The translations under genes were made by a program, and so were the position numbers. From Liolophura sinensis (Eukaryota; Mollusca; Polyplacophora; Chitonida; Chitonidae), in contig NW_027018164.1 in the NCBI RefSeq assembly GCF_032854445.1, positions 1-64,000 on the forward strand: a DNA stretch of 64,000 bases. The letters run 5' to 3'. Position 1 is the stretch's first letter; each line of letters opens with the position of its first letter. Positions 40,253 to 52,240 of this stretch are shown in pieces. The notes under the pieces were generated by a model, which did no database searches, was not told where the DNA came from, and was given only the letters and a program-made list of their open reading frames with translations.

Positions 40253-40389
40253 AAAACCACACCATTTGTATATAAAAAAAACACAAGGTACTTGATACAG
40301 TCCGCTGTAAAAAGTACAATTGAACACTGACCCACATCAATAAGGTGCCAAAAGATGCGCAATTGGGCCAGGCATCTCCAGCTGTTGAA

Positions 40390-40402
40390 AAATTGCAAAT
40401 TT
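40390..40402. other. Inverted repeat AAATT-GCA-AATTT (pos 251-263)
   Basis: Arms of 5 bp with a 3-base spacer, seen in nearly all units. Unit 18360-area copy (unit 34) has AAATTTGC instead. AT-rich dyads of this sort can arise by chance in a 41% G+C monomer, so significance is uncertain. Confidence 0.45.
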
Positions 40403-40469
40403 CCTTGGTTTCCATGGAGTAAGAGCCGTTGCTGGGCACGTGATCTTGACATCAATGATTATTCATTTG

Positions 40470-40481
40470 TGGCTACAGCCA
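40470..40481. other. Inverted repeat TGGCT-AC-AGCCA (pos 331-342)
   Basis: Arms of 5 bp with a 2-base spacer. I found no variant in it in the units I read, although flanking sites vary. The short spacer favours a protein-binding dyad or simple chance over a stable hairpin loop. Confidence 0.5.
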
Positions 40482-41790
40482 AAAGTATTGGTCGGAGAGC
40501 AACGCGGTTTGCACCATTCGATTTCTCGTCAAAAAATACGTCGGATTAGCCTCTTACCAGCAGCATTGGAACAGTTTTTCCACTTTTGGATTTTTGCCTG
40601 GTATTTTTTCTAATTGAAATCGGCTACATTAACTATGTACAATCGCGACTGGTCATTACTATATTCAACTTTTCATTATAAGTTATGTGCCCTTCGGTAG
40701 CCCAGACGACGTCAAATCTTTGGGCCAAGCCCATTTAACTCACCCAGCAAATGTCTTACTTCTAAGTCGAAGACAAACTCAATGTCTTTATCTACATGTA
40801 GAAAAACCACACCATTTGTATATAAAAAAAACACAAGGTACTTGATACAGTCCGCTGTAAAAAGTACAATTGAACACTGACCCACATCAATAAGGTGCCA
40901 AAAGATGCGCAATTGGGCCAGGCATCTCCAGCTGTTGAAAAATTGCAAATTTCCTTGGTTTCCATGGAGTAAGAGCCGTTGCTGGGCACGTGATCTTGAC
41001 ATCAATGATTATTCATTTGTGGCTACAGCCAAAAGTATTGGTCGGAGAGCAACGCGGTTTGCACCATTCGATTTCTCGTCAAAAAATACGTCGGATTAGT
41101 CTCTTACCAGCAGCATTGGAACAGTTTTTTCCACTTTTGGATTTTTGCCTGGTCTTTTTGCGAATTTAAATCGGCCACATTAACTATGTACAATCGCGAC
41201 TGGTCATTACTATATTCAACTTTTCATTATAAGTTATGTGCCCTTCGGTAGCCCAGACGACGTCAAATCTTTGGGCCAAGCCCATTTAACTCACCCAGCA
41301 GTTGTCTTACTTCTAAGTCGAAGACAAACTCAATGTCTTTATCTACATATAGAAAAACCACACCATTTGTATATAAAAAAAACACAAGGTACATGATAAA
41401 GTCTGCTGTAAAAAGTACAATTGAACACTGACCCACATCAATAAGGTGCCAAAAGATGCGCAATTGGGCCAGGCATCTCCAGCTGTTGAAAAATTGCAAA
41501 TTTCCTTGGTTTCCATGTAGTAAGAGCCGTTGCTGGGCACGTGATCTTGACATCAATGATTATTCATTTGTGGCTACAGCCAAAAGTATTGGTCGGAGGG
41601 CAACGCGGTTTGCACCATTCGATTTCTCGTCAAAAAATACGTCGGATTAGCCTCTTACCAGCAGCATTGGAACAGTTTTTCCACTTTTGGATTTTTGCCT
41701 GGTATTTTTTCTAATTGAAATCGGCTACATTAACTATGTACAATCGCGACTGGTCATTACTATATTCAACTTTTCATTATAAGTTATGTG

Positions 41791-43990
41791 CCCTTCGGTA
41801 GCCCAGACGACGTCAAATCTTTGGGCCAAGCCCATTTAACTCACCCAGCAAATGTCTTACTTCTAAGTCGAAGACAAACTCAATGTCTTTATCTACATGT
41901 AGAAAAACCACACCATTTGTATATAAAAAAAACACAAGGTACTTGATACAGTCCGCTGTAAAAATGACAATTGAACATTGACCCACATCAATAAGGTGCC
42001 AAAAGATACGCAATTGGGCCAGGCATCTCCAGCTGTTGAAAAATTGCAAATTTCCTTGGTTTCCATGGAGTAAGAGCCGTTGCTGGGCACGTGATCTTGA
42101 CATCAATGATTATTCATTTGTGGCTACAGCCAAAAGTATTGGTCGGAGGGCAACGCGGTTTGCACCATTCGATTTCTCGTCAAAAAATACGTCGGATTAG
42201 TCTCTTACCAGCAGCATTGGAACAGTTTTTCCACTTTTGGATTTTTGCCTGGTATTTTTTCTAATTGAAATCGGCTACATTAACTATGTACAATCGCGAC
42301 TGGTCATTACTATATTCAACTTTTCATTATAAGTTATGTGCCCTTCGGTAGCCCAGACGACGTCAAATCTTTGGGCCAAGCCCATTTAACTCACCCAGCA
42401 AATGTCTTACTTCTAAGTCGAAGACAAACTCAATGTCTTTATCTACATGTAGAAAAACCACACCATTTGTATATAAAAAAAACACAAGGTACTTGATACA
42501 GTCCGCTGTAAAAAGTACAATTGAACACTGACCCACATCAATAAGGTGCCAAAAGATGCGCAATTGGGCCAGGCATCTCCAGCTGTTGAAAAATTGCAAA
42601 TTTCCTTGGTTTCCATGGAGTAAGAGCCGTTGCTGGGCACGTGATCTTGACATCAATGATTATTCATTTGTGGCTACAGCCAAAAGTATTGGTCGGAGAG
42701 CAACGCGGTTTGCACCATTCGATTTCTCGTCAAAAAATACGTCGGATTAGCCTCTTACCAGCAGCATTGGAACAGTTTTTCCACTTTTGGATTTTTGCCT
42801 GGTATTTTTTCTAATTGAAATCGGCTACATTAACTATGTACAATCGCGACTGGTCATTACTATATTCAACTTTTCATTATAAGTTATGTGCCCTTCGGTA
42901 GCCCAGACGACGTCAAATCTTTGGGCCAAGCCCATTTAACTCACCCAGCAAATGTCTTACTTCTAAGTCGAAGACAAACTCAATGTCTTTATCTACATGT
43001 AGAAAAACCACACCATTTGTATATAAAAAAAACACAAGGTACTTGATACAGTCCGCTGTAAAAAGTACAATTGAACACTGACCCACATCAATAAGGTGCC
43101 AAAAGATGCGCAATTGGGCCAGGCATCTCCAGCTGTTGAAAAATTGCAAATTTCCTTGGTTTCCATGGAGTAAGAGCCGTTGCTGGGCACGTGATCTTGA
43201 CATCAATGATTATTCATTTGTGGCTACAGCCAAAAGTATTGGTCGGAGAGCAACGCGGTTTGCACCATTCGATTTCTCGTCAAAAAATACGTCGGATTAG
43301 CCTCTTACCAGCAGCATTGGAACAGTTTTTCCACTTTTGGATTTTTGCCTGGTCTTTTTGCGAATTTAAATCGGCCACATTAACTATGTACAATCGCGAC
43401 TGGTCATTACTATATTCAACTTTTCATTATAAGTTATGTGCCCTTCGGTAGCCCAGACGACGTCAAATCTTTGGGCCAAGCCCATTTAACTCACCCAGCA
43501 GTTGTCTTACTTCTAAGTCGAAGACAAACTCAATGTCTTTATCTACATATAGAAAAACCACACCATTTGTATATAAAAAAAACACAAGGTACATGATAAT
43601 GTCTGCTGTAAAAAGTACAATTGAACACTGACCCACATCAATAAGGTGCCAAAAGATGCGCAATTGGGCCAGGCATCTCCAGCTGTTGAAAAATTGCAAA
43701 TTTCCTTGGTTTCCATGGAGTAAGAGCCGTTGCTGGGCACGTGATCTTGACATCAATGATTATTCATTTGTGGCTACAGCCAAAAGTATTGGTCGGAGAG
43801 CAACGCGGTTTGCACCATTCGATTTCTCGTCAAAAAATACGTCGGATTAGCCTCTTACCAGCAGCATTGGAACAGTTTTTCCACTTTTGGATTTTTGGCT
43901 GGTATTTTTTCTAATTGAAATCGGCTACATTAACTATGTACAATCGCGACTGGTAATTACTATATTCAACTTTTCATTATAAGTTATGTG
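41791..43990 (+). repeat. 4-unit duplication C, copy 2 (units 77-80)
   Basis: Repeats 39590-41790 at a shift of 2201 bp with the same rare marks (AAAATGAC, CGGCCAC, CTACATATAG). Unit 80 has private GATAATGTC near 43594 and GGTAATTAC near 43953, and lacks the G278T and GGAGGGC of unit 76. Unit 77 has TAGTCTCTT near 42198. Confidence 0.9.
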
Positions 43991-46900
43991 CCCTTCGGTA
44001 GCCCAGACGACGTCAAATCTTTGGGCCAAGCCCATTTAACTCACCCAGCAAATGTCTTACTTCTAAGTCGAAGACAAACTCAATGTCTTTATCTACATGT
44101 AGAAAAACCACACCATTTGTATATAAAAAAAACACAAGGTACTTGATACAGTCCGCTGTAAAAAGTACAATTGAACACTGACCCACATCAATAAGGTGCC
44201 AAAAGATGCGCAATTGGGCCAGGCATCTCCACCTGTTGAAAAATTGCAAATTTCCTTGGTTTCCATGGAGTAAGAGCCGTTGCTGGGCACGTGATCTTGA
44301 CATCAATGATTATTCATTTGTGGCTACAGCCAAAAGTATTGGTCGGAGAGCAACGCGGTTTGCACCATTCGATTTCTCGTCAAAAAATACGTCGGATTAG
44401 CCTCTTACCAGCAGCATTGGAACAGTTTTTCCACTTTTGGATTTTTGCCTGGTCTTTTTGCGAATTGAAATCGGCTACATTAACTATGTACAATCGCGAC
44501 TGGTCATTACTATATTCAACTTTTCATTATAAGTTATGTGCCCTTCGGTAGCCCAGACGACGTCAAATCTTTGGGCAAAGCCCATTTAACTCACCCAGCA
44601 GTTGTCTTACTTCTAAGTCGAAGACAAACTCAATGTCTTTATCTACATGTAGAAAAACCACACCATTTGTATATAAAAAAAACACAAGGTACTTGATACA
44701 GTCCGCTGTAAAAAGTACAATTGAACACTGACCCACATCAATAAGGTGCCAAAAGATGCGCAATTGGGCCAGGCATCTCCAGCTGTTGAAAAATTGCAAA
44801 TTTCCTTGGTTTCCATGGAGTAAGAGCCGTTGCTGGGCACGTGATCTTGACATCAATGATTATTCATTTGTGGCTACAGCCAAAAGTATTGGTCGGAGAG
44901 CAACGCGGTTTGCACCATTCGATTTCTCGTCAAAAAATACGTCGGATTAGCCTCTTACCAGCAGCATTGGAACAGTTTTTCTACTTTTGGATTTTTGCCT
45001 GGTCTTTTTGCGAATTGAAATCGGCTACATTAACTATGTACAATCGCGACTGGTCATTACTATATTCAACTTTTCATTATAAGTTATGTGCCCTTCGGTA
45101 GCCCAGACGACGTCAAATCTTTGGGCCAAGCCCATTTAACTCACCCAGCAGTTGTCTTACTTCTAAGTCGAAGACAAACTCAATGTCTTTATCTACATGT
45201 AGAAAAACCACACCATTTGTATATAAAAAAAAAAAAAAGTACTTGATACAGTCCGCTGTAAAAAGTACAATTTAACACTGACCCACATCAATAAGGTGCC
45301 AAAAGATACGCAATTGGGCCAGGCTTCTCCAGGTGTTGAAAAATTGCAAATTTCCTTGGTTTCCATGGAGTAAGAGCAGTTGCTGGGCACGTGATCTTGA
45401 CATCAATGATTATTCATTTGTGGCTACAGCCAAAAGTATTGGTCGGAGAGCAACGCGGTTTGCACCATTCGATTTCTCGTCAAAAAATACGTCGGATTAG
45501 CCTCTTACCAGCAGCATTGGAACAGTTTTTCCACTTTTGGATTTTTGCCTGGTCTTTTTGCTAATTGAAATCGGCTACATTAACTATGTACAATCGCGAC
45601 TGGTCATTACTATATTCAACTTTTCATTATAAGTTATGTGCCCTTCGGTAGCCCAGACGACGTCAAATCTTTGGGCAAAGCCCATTTAACTCACCCAGCA
45701 AATGTCTTACTTCTAAGTCGAAGACAAACTCAATGTCTTTATCTACATGTAGAAAAAACACACCATTTGTATATAAAAAAAACACAAGGTACTTGATACA
45801 GTCCGCTGTAAAAAGGACAATTGAACATTGACCCACATCAATAAGGTGCCAAAAGATACGCATTTGGGCCATTCATCTCCAGCTGTTGAAAAATTGCAAA
45901 TTTCCTTGGTTTCCATGGAGTAAGAGCCGTTGCTGGGCACGTGATCTTGACATCAATGATTATTCATTTGTGGCTACAGCCAAAAGTATTGGTCGGAGAG
46001 CAACGCGGTTTGCACCATTCGATTTCTCGTCAAAAAATACGTCGGATTAGCCTCTTACCAGCAGCATTGGAACAGTTTTTCCACTTTTGGATTTTTGCCT
46101 GGTATTTTTTCTAATTGAAATCGGCTACATTAACTATGTACAATCGCGACTGGTCATTACTATATTCAACTTTTCATTATAAGTTATGTGCCCTTCGGTA
46201 GCCCAGACGACGTCAAATCTTTGGGCCAAGCCCATTTAACTCACCCAGCAAATGTCTTACTTCTAAGTCGAAGACAAACTCAATGTCTTTATCTACATGT
46301 AGAAAAACCACACCATTTGTATATAAAAAAAACACAAGGTACTTGATACAGTCCGCTGTAAAAAGTACAATTGAACACTGACCCACATCAATAAGGTGCC
46401 AAAAGATGCGCAATTGGGCCAGGCATCTCCAGCTGTTGAAAAATTGCAAATTTCCTTGGTTTCCATGGAGTAAGAGCCGTTGCTGGGCACGTGATCTTGA
46501 CATCAATGATTATTCATTTGTGGCTACAGCCAAAAGTATTGGTCGGAGAGCAACGCGGTTTGCACCATTCGATTTCTCGTCAAAAAATACGTCGGATTAG
46601 CCTCTTACCAGCAGAATTGGAACAGTTTTTCTACTTTTGGATTTTTGCCTGGTCTTTTTGCGAATTGAAATCGGCTACATTAACTATGTACAATCGCGAC
46701 TGGTCATTACTATATTCAACTTTTCATTATAAGTTATGTGCCCTTCGGTAGCCCAGACGACGTCAAATCTTTGGGCCAAGCCCATTTAACTCACCCAGCA
46801 GTTGTCTTACTTCTAAGTCGAAGACAAACTCAATGTCTTTATCTACATGTAGAAAAACCACACCATTTGTATATAAAAAAAACACAAGGTACTTGATACA

Positions 46901-47840
46901 GTCCGCTGTAAAAAGTACAATTGAACACTGACCCACATCAATAAGGTGCCAAAAGATGCGCAATTGGGCCAGGCATCTCCAGCTGTTGAAAAATTGCAAA
47001 TTTCCTTGGTTTCCATGGAGTAAGAGCCGTTGCTGGGCACGTGATCTTGACATCAATGATTATTCATTTGTGGCTACAGCCAAAAGTATTGGTCGGAGAG
47101 CAACGTGGTTTGCACCATTCGATTTCTCGTCAAAAAATACGTCGGATTAGCCTCTTACCAGCAGAATTGGAACAGTTTTTCCACTTTTGGATTTTTGCCT
47201 GGTATTTTTTCTAATTGAAATCGGCTACATTAACTATGTACAATCGCGACTGGTCATTACTATATTCAACTTTTCATTATAAGTTATGTGCCCTTCGGTA
47301 GCCCAGACGACGTCAAATCTTTGGGCCAAGCCCATTTAACTCACCCAGCAAATGTCTTACTTCTAAGTCGAAGACAAACTCAATGTCTTTATCTACATGT
47401 AGAAAAACCACACCATTTGTATATAAAAAAAACACAAGGTACTTGATACAGTCCGCTGTAAAAAGTACAATTGAACACTGACCCACATCAATAAGGTGCC
47501 AAAAGATGCGCAATTGGGCCAGGCATCTCCAGCTGTTGAAAAATTGCAAATTTCCTTGGTTTCCATGGAGTAAGAGCCGTTGCTGGGCACGTGATCTTGA
47601 CATCAATGATTATTCATTTGTGGCTACAGCCAAAAGTATTGGTCGGAGAGCAACGTGGTTTGCACCATTCGATTTCTCGTCAAAAAATACGTCGGATTAG
47701 CCTCTTACCAGCAGAATTGGAACAGTTTTTCCACTTTTGGATTTTTGCCTGGTATTTTTTCTAATTGAAATCGGCTACATTAACTATGTACAATCGCGAC
47801 TGGTCATTACTATATTCAACTTTTCATTATAAGTTATGTG
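43991..47840 (+). repeat. Units 81-87, segment partly repeated at the right end
   Basis: Unit 81 (CCACCTG near 44230, GCGAATTG), unit 82 (GGGCAAAG near 44573, C442T, GCGAATTG), unit 83 (A14 tract, TACGC, GGCTTCTCC), unit 84 (GGGCAAAG, GGCCATTCATC, GGAC/CATTG/TACGC), unit 85 (C425A, C442T, GCGAATTG), unit 86 (GTT, C366T, C425A), unit 87 (AAT, C366T, C425A). Units 83-86 correspond in order to units 112-115 at 61038-63237. Confidence 0.87.
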
Positions 47841-48392
47841 CCCTTCGGTAGCCCAGACGACGTCAAATCTTTGGGCCAAGCCCATTTAACTCACCCAGCA
47901 AATGTCTTACTTCTAAGTCGAAGACAAACTCAATGTCTTTATCTACATGTAGAAAAACCACACCATTTGTGTATATAAAAAAAACACAAGGTACATGATA
48001 CAGTCTGCTGTAAAAAGTACAATTGAACACTGACCCACATCAATAAGGTGCCAAAAGATGCGCAATTGGGCCAGGCATCTCCAGCTGTTGAAAAATTGCA
48101 AATTTCCTTGGTTTCCATGGAGTAAGAGCCTTTGCTGGGCACGTGATCTTGACATCAATGATTATTCATTTGTGGCTACAGCCAAAAGTATTGGTCGGAG
48201 AGCAACGCGGTTTACACCATTGGATTTCTCGTCAAAAAATACGTCGGATTAGCCTCTTACCAGCAGCATTGGAACAGTTTTTCCACTTTTGGATTTTTGC
48301 CTGGCCTTTTTGCTAATTGAAATCGGCTACATTAACTATGTACAATCGCGACTGGTCATTACTATATTTAACTTTTCATTATAAGTTATGTG
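47841..48392 (+). repeat. Chimeric monomer, unit 88 (552 bp), duplication junction
   Basis: Its front four fifths match unit 105 (153A/164T, AGCCTTTGC, TTTACACC, C380G). Its tail (GGCC at 461 and ATATTTAAC near 48367) matches units 47 and 57 of the 10-unit HOR. The switch lies between about 48219 and 48303. It is the left boundary of the segment that repeats units 58-68. It also carries a private 2-bp insertion (TTTGTGTATATA) near 47970. Confidence 0.82.
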
Positions 48393-51300
48393 CCCTTCGG
48401 TAGCCCAGACGACGTCAAATCTTTGGGCCAAGCCCATTTAACTCACCCAGCAAATGTCTTACTTCTAAGTCGAAGACAAACTCAATGTCTTTATCTACAT
48501 GTAGAAAAACCACACCATTTGTATATAAAAAAACACAAGGTACTTGATACAGTCCGCTGTAAAAAGGACAATTGAACATTGACCCACATCAATAAGGTGC
48601 CAAAAGATGCGCAATTGGGCCAGGCATCTCCAGCTGTTGAAAAATTGCAAATTTCCTTGGTTTCCATGGAGTAAGAGCCGTTGCTGGGCACGTGATCTTG
48701 ACATCAATGATTATTCATTTGTGGCTACAGCCAAAAGTATTGGTCGGAGAGCAACGCGGTTTGCACCATTCGATTTCTCGTCAAAAAATACGTCGGATTA
48801 GCCTCTTACCAGCAGCATTGGAACAGTTTTTCCACTTTTGGATTTTTGCCTGGTATTTTTTCTAATTGAAATCGGCTACATTAACTATGTACAATCGCGA
48901 CTGGTCATTACTATATTCAACTTTTCATTATAAGTTATGTGCCCTTCGGTAGCCCAGACGACGTCAAATCTTTGGGCCAAGCCCATTTAACTCACCCAGC
49001 AAATGTCTTACTTCTAAGTCGAAGACAAACTCAATGTCTTTATCTACATGTAGAAAAACCACACCATTTGTATATAAAAAAAACACAAGGTACTTGATAC
49101 AGTCCGCTGTAAAAAGTACAATTGAACACTGACCCACATCAATAAGGTGCCAAAAGATGCGCAATTGGGCCAGGCATCTCCAGCTGTTGAAAAATTGCAA
49201 ATTTCCTTGGTTTCCATGGAGTAAGAGCCGTTGCTGGGCACGTGATCTTGACATCAATGATTATTCATTTGTGGCTACAGCCAAAAGTATTGGTCGGAGA
49301 GCAACGCGGTTTGCACCATTCGATTTCTCGTCAAAAATTACGTCGGATTAGCCTCTTACCAGCAGCAATGGAACAGTTTTTCCACTTTTGGATTTTTGCC
49401 TGGTCTTTTTGCGAATTTAAATCGGCTACATTAACTATGTACAATCGCGACTGGTCATTACTATATTCAACTTTTCATTATAAGTTATGTGCCCTTCGGT
49501 AGCCCAGACGACGTCAAATCTTTGGGCCAAGCCCATTTAACTCACCCAGCAGTTGTCTTTCTTCTAAGTCGAAGACAAACTCAATGTCTTTATCTACATG
49601 TAGAAAAACCACACCATTTGTATATAAAAAAAACACAAGGTACATGATAAAGTCTGCTGTAAAAGGTACAATTGAACACTGACCCACATCAATAAGGTGC
49701 CAAAAGATGCGCAATTGGGCCAGGCATCTCCAGCTGTTGAAAAATTGCAAATTTCCTTGGTTTCCATGGAGTAAGAGCCGTTGCTGGGCACGTGATCTTG
49801 ACATCAATGATTATTCATTTGTGGCTACAGCCAAAAGTATTGGTCGGAGAGCAACGCGGTTTGCACCATTCGATTTCTCGTCAAAAAATACGTCGGATTA
49901 GCCTCTTACCAGCAGCATTGGAACAGTTTTTCCACTTTTGGATTTTTGGCTGGTATTTTTTCCAGTTGAAATCGGCTACATTAACTATGTACAATCGCGA
50001 CTGGTCATTACTATATTCAACTTTTCATTATAAGTTATGTGCCCTTCGGTAGCCCAGACGACGTCAAATCTTTGGGCCAAGCCCATTTAACTCACCCAGC
50101 AAATGTCTTACTTCTAAGTCCAAGACAAACTCAATGTCTTTATCTACATGTAGAAAAACCAGACCATTTGTATATAAAAAAAACACAAGGTACTTGATAC
50201 AGTCTGCTGTAAAAAGGACAATTGAACATTGACCCACATCAATAAGGTGCCAAAAGATACGCAATTGGGCCAGGCATCTCCAGCTGTTGAAAAATTGCAA
50301 ATTTCCTTGGTTTCCATGGAGTAAGAGCCGTTGCTGGGCACGTGATCTTGACATCAATGATTATTCATTTGTGGCTACAGCCAAAAGTATTGGTCGGAGA
50401 GCAACGCGGTTTGCACCATTCGATTTCTCGTCAAAAAATACGTCGGATTAGCCTCTTACCAGCAGCATTGGAACAGTTTTTCCACTTTTGGATTTTTGCC
50501 TGGTATTTTTTCTAATTGAAATCGGCTACATTAACTATGTACAATCGCGACTGGTCATTACTATATTCAACTTTTCATTATAAGTTATGTGCCCTTCGGT
50601 AGCCCAGACGACGTCAAATCTTTGGGCCAAGCCCATTTAACTCACCCAGCAAATGTCTTACTTCTAAGTCGAAGACAAACTCAATGTCTTTATCTACATG
50701 TAGAAAAACCACACCATTTGTATATAAAAAAACACAAGGTACTTGATACAGTCTGCTGTAAAAAGTACAATTGAACACTGACCCACATCAATAAGGTGCC
50801 AAAAGATGCGCAATTGGGCCAGGCATCTCCAGCTGTTGAAAAATTGCAAATTTCCTTGGTTTCCATGTAGTAAGAGCCTTTGCTGGGCACGTGATCTTGA
50901 CATCAATGATTATTCATTTGTGGCTACAGCCAAAAGTATTGGTCGGAGAGCAACGCGGTTTGCACCATTCGATTTCTCGTCAAAAAATACGTCGGATTAG
51001 CCTCTTACCAGCAGCATTGGAACAGTTTTTCCACTTTTGGATTTTTGCCTGGTATTTTTTCTAATTGAAATCGGCTACATTAACTATGTACAATCGCGAC
51101 TGGTCATTACTATATTCAACTTTTCATTATAAGTTATGTGCCCTTCGGTAGCCCAGACGACGTCAAATCTTTGGGCCAAGCCCATTTAACTCACCCAGCA
51201 ATCGTCTTACTTCTAAGTCGAAGACAAACTCAATGTCTTTATCTACATGTAGAAAAACCACACCATTTGTATATAAAAAAAACACAAGGTACTTGATACA

Positions 51301-52240
51301 GTCCGCTGTAAAAAGTACAATTGAACATTGACCCACATCAATAAGGTGCCAAAAGATACGCAATTGGGCCAGGCATCTCCAGCTGTTGAAAAATTGCAAA
51401 TTTCCTTGGTTTCCATGGAGTAAGAGCCGTTGCTGGGCACGTGATCTTGACATCAATGATTATTCATTTGTGGCTACAGCCAAAAGTATTGGTCGGAGAG
51501 CAACGCGGTTTGCACCATTCGATTTCTCGTCAAAAAATACGTCGGATTAGCCTCTTACCAGCAGCATTGGAACAGTTTTTCCACTTTTGGATTTTTGCCT
51601 GGTATTTTTTCTAATTGAAATCGGCTACATTAACTATGTACAATCGCGACTGGTCATTACTATATTCAACTTTTCATTATAAGTTATGTGCCCTTCGGTA
51701 GCCCAGACGACGTCAAATCTTTGGGCCAAGCCCATTTAACTCACCCAGCAGTTGTCTTACTTCTAAGTCGAAGACAAACTCAATGTCTTTATCTACATGT
51801 AGAAAAACCACACCATTTGTATATAAAAAAAACACAAGGTACTTGATACAGTCCGCTGTAAAAAGTACAATTGAACACTGACCCACATCAATAAGGTGCC
51901 AAAAGATGCGCAATTGGGCCAGGCATCTCCAGCTGTTGAAAAATTGCAAATTTCCTTGGTTTCCATGGAGTAAGAGCCGTTGCTGGGCACGTGATCTTGA
52001 CATCAATGATTATTCATTTGTGGCTACAGCCAAAAGTATTGGTCGGAGAGCAACGCGGTTTGCACCATTCGATTTCTCGTCAAAAAATACGTCGGATTAG
52101 CCTCTTACCAGCAGCAATGGAACAGTTTTTCCACTTTTGGATTTTTGCCTGGTCTTTTTGCGAATTGAAATCGGCTAGATTAACTATGTACAATCGCGAC
52201 TGGTCATTACTATATTCAACTTTTCATTATAAGTTATGTG
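48393..52240 (+). repeat. Units 89-95, distant repeat of units 58-64
   Basis: Unit 89 (A7, GGAC/CATTG), 90 (CAAAAATTACG, T427A), 91 (A69T, CCAGTTG), 92 (ACCAGACC), 93 (A7, G278T, G289T), 94 (ATC at 61, C188T, G218A) and 95 (T427A, GCGAATTG) follow the order of units 58-64. Unit 94 has GTAC rather than GGAC at 175-178. Unit 95 has CGGCTAGATT instead of CGGCTACATT near 52173, shared only with unit 99. Confidence 0.9.

Larger units (their letters stand above)
40140..40689 (+). repeat. Reference monomer (unit 74, 550 bp)
   Basis: This unit carries the commonest base at nearly all variable sites and has no private indel, so it is the coordinate reference (pos p = 40139 + p). A hand count on a closely similar consensus gives 224 G+C in 550 (about 41%) and roughly 18 CpG sites. 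There is no clear internal sub-repeat. The best internal matches are TTGGGCCA(A/G)GC at pos 31 and 224, GCCAAAAG at pos 208 and 339, and CACCATT at pos 121 and 373, with unequal spacings (193, 131, 252), so a derivation from a shorter repeat is not supported. The start phase is arbitrary and was chosen because the window opens there. Confidence 0.9.
39590..41790 (+). repeat. 4-unit duplication C, copy 1 (units 73-76)
   Basis: Order: AAAATGAC/GGAGGGC unit; common unit; common unit ending GCGAATTTAAATCGGCCAC; GTT unit with 153A/159A and CTACATATAG, which breaks the 12-bp palindrome. The rare CGGCCAC and CTACATATAG marks occur only here and in 41791-43990. Unit 76 has G278T and GGAGGGC and unit 75 has a T insertion near 41124, neither of which is shared by the other copy. 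Confidence 0.9.

Noticed and set aside
40140-40689. CENP-B box in the monomer, at the TTCGGTAG near the unit start
   Set aside because: After TTCG and four bases the required A is C, and CGGG is missing. No better fit was found on the other strand.
40140-40689. Monomer built from three ~183-bp sub-repeats
   Set aside because: Internal matches are only 7-11 bp and their spacings (193, 131, 252) do not agree.
40140-40689. SINE or tRNA-derived element
   Set aside because: No A-box/B-box pair at proper spacing. The A8 run is internal and not a 3' tail, and there are no target-site duplications because units abut directly.
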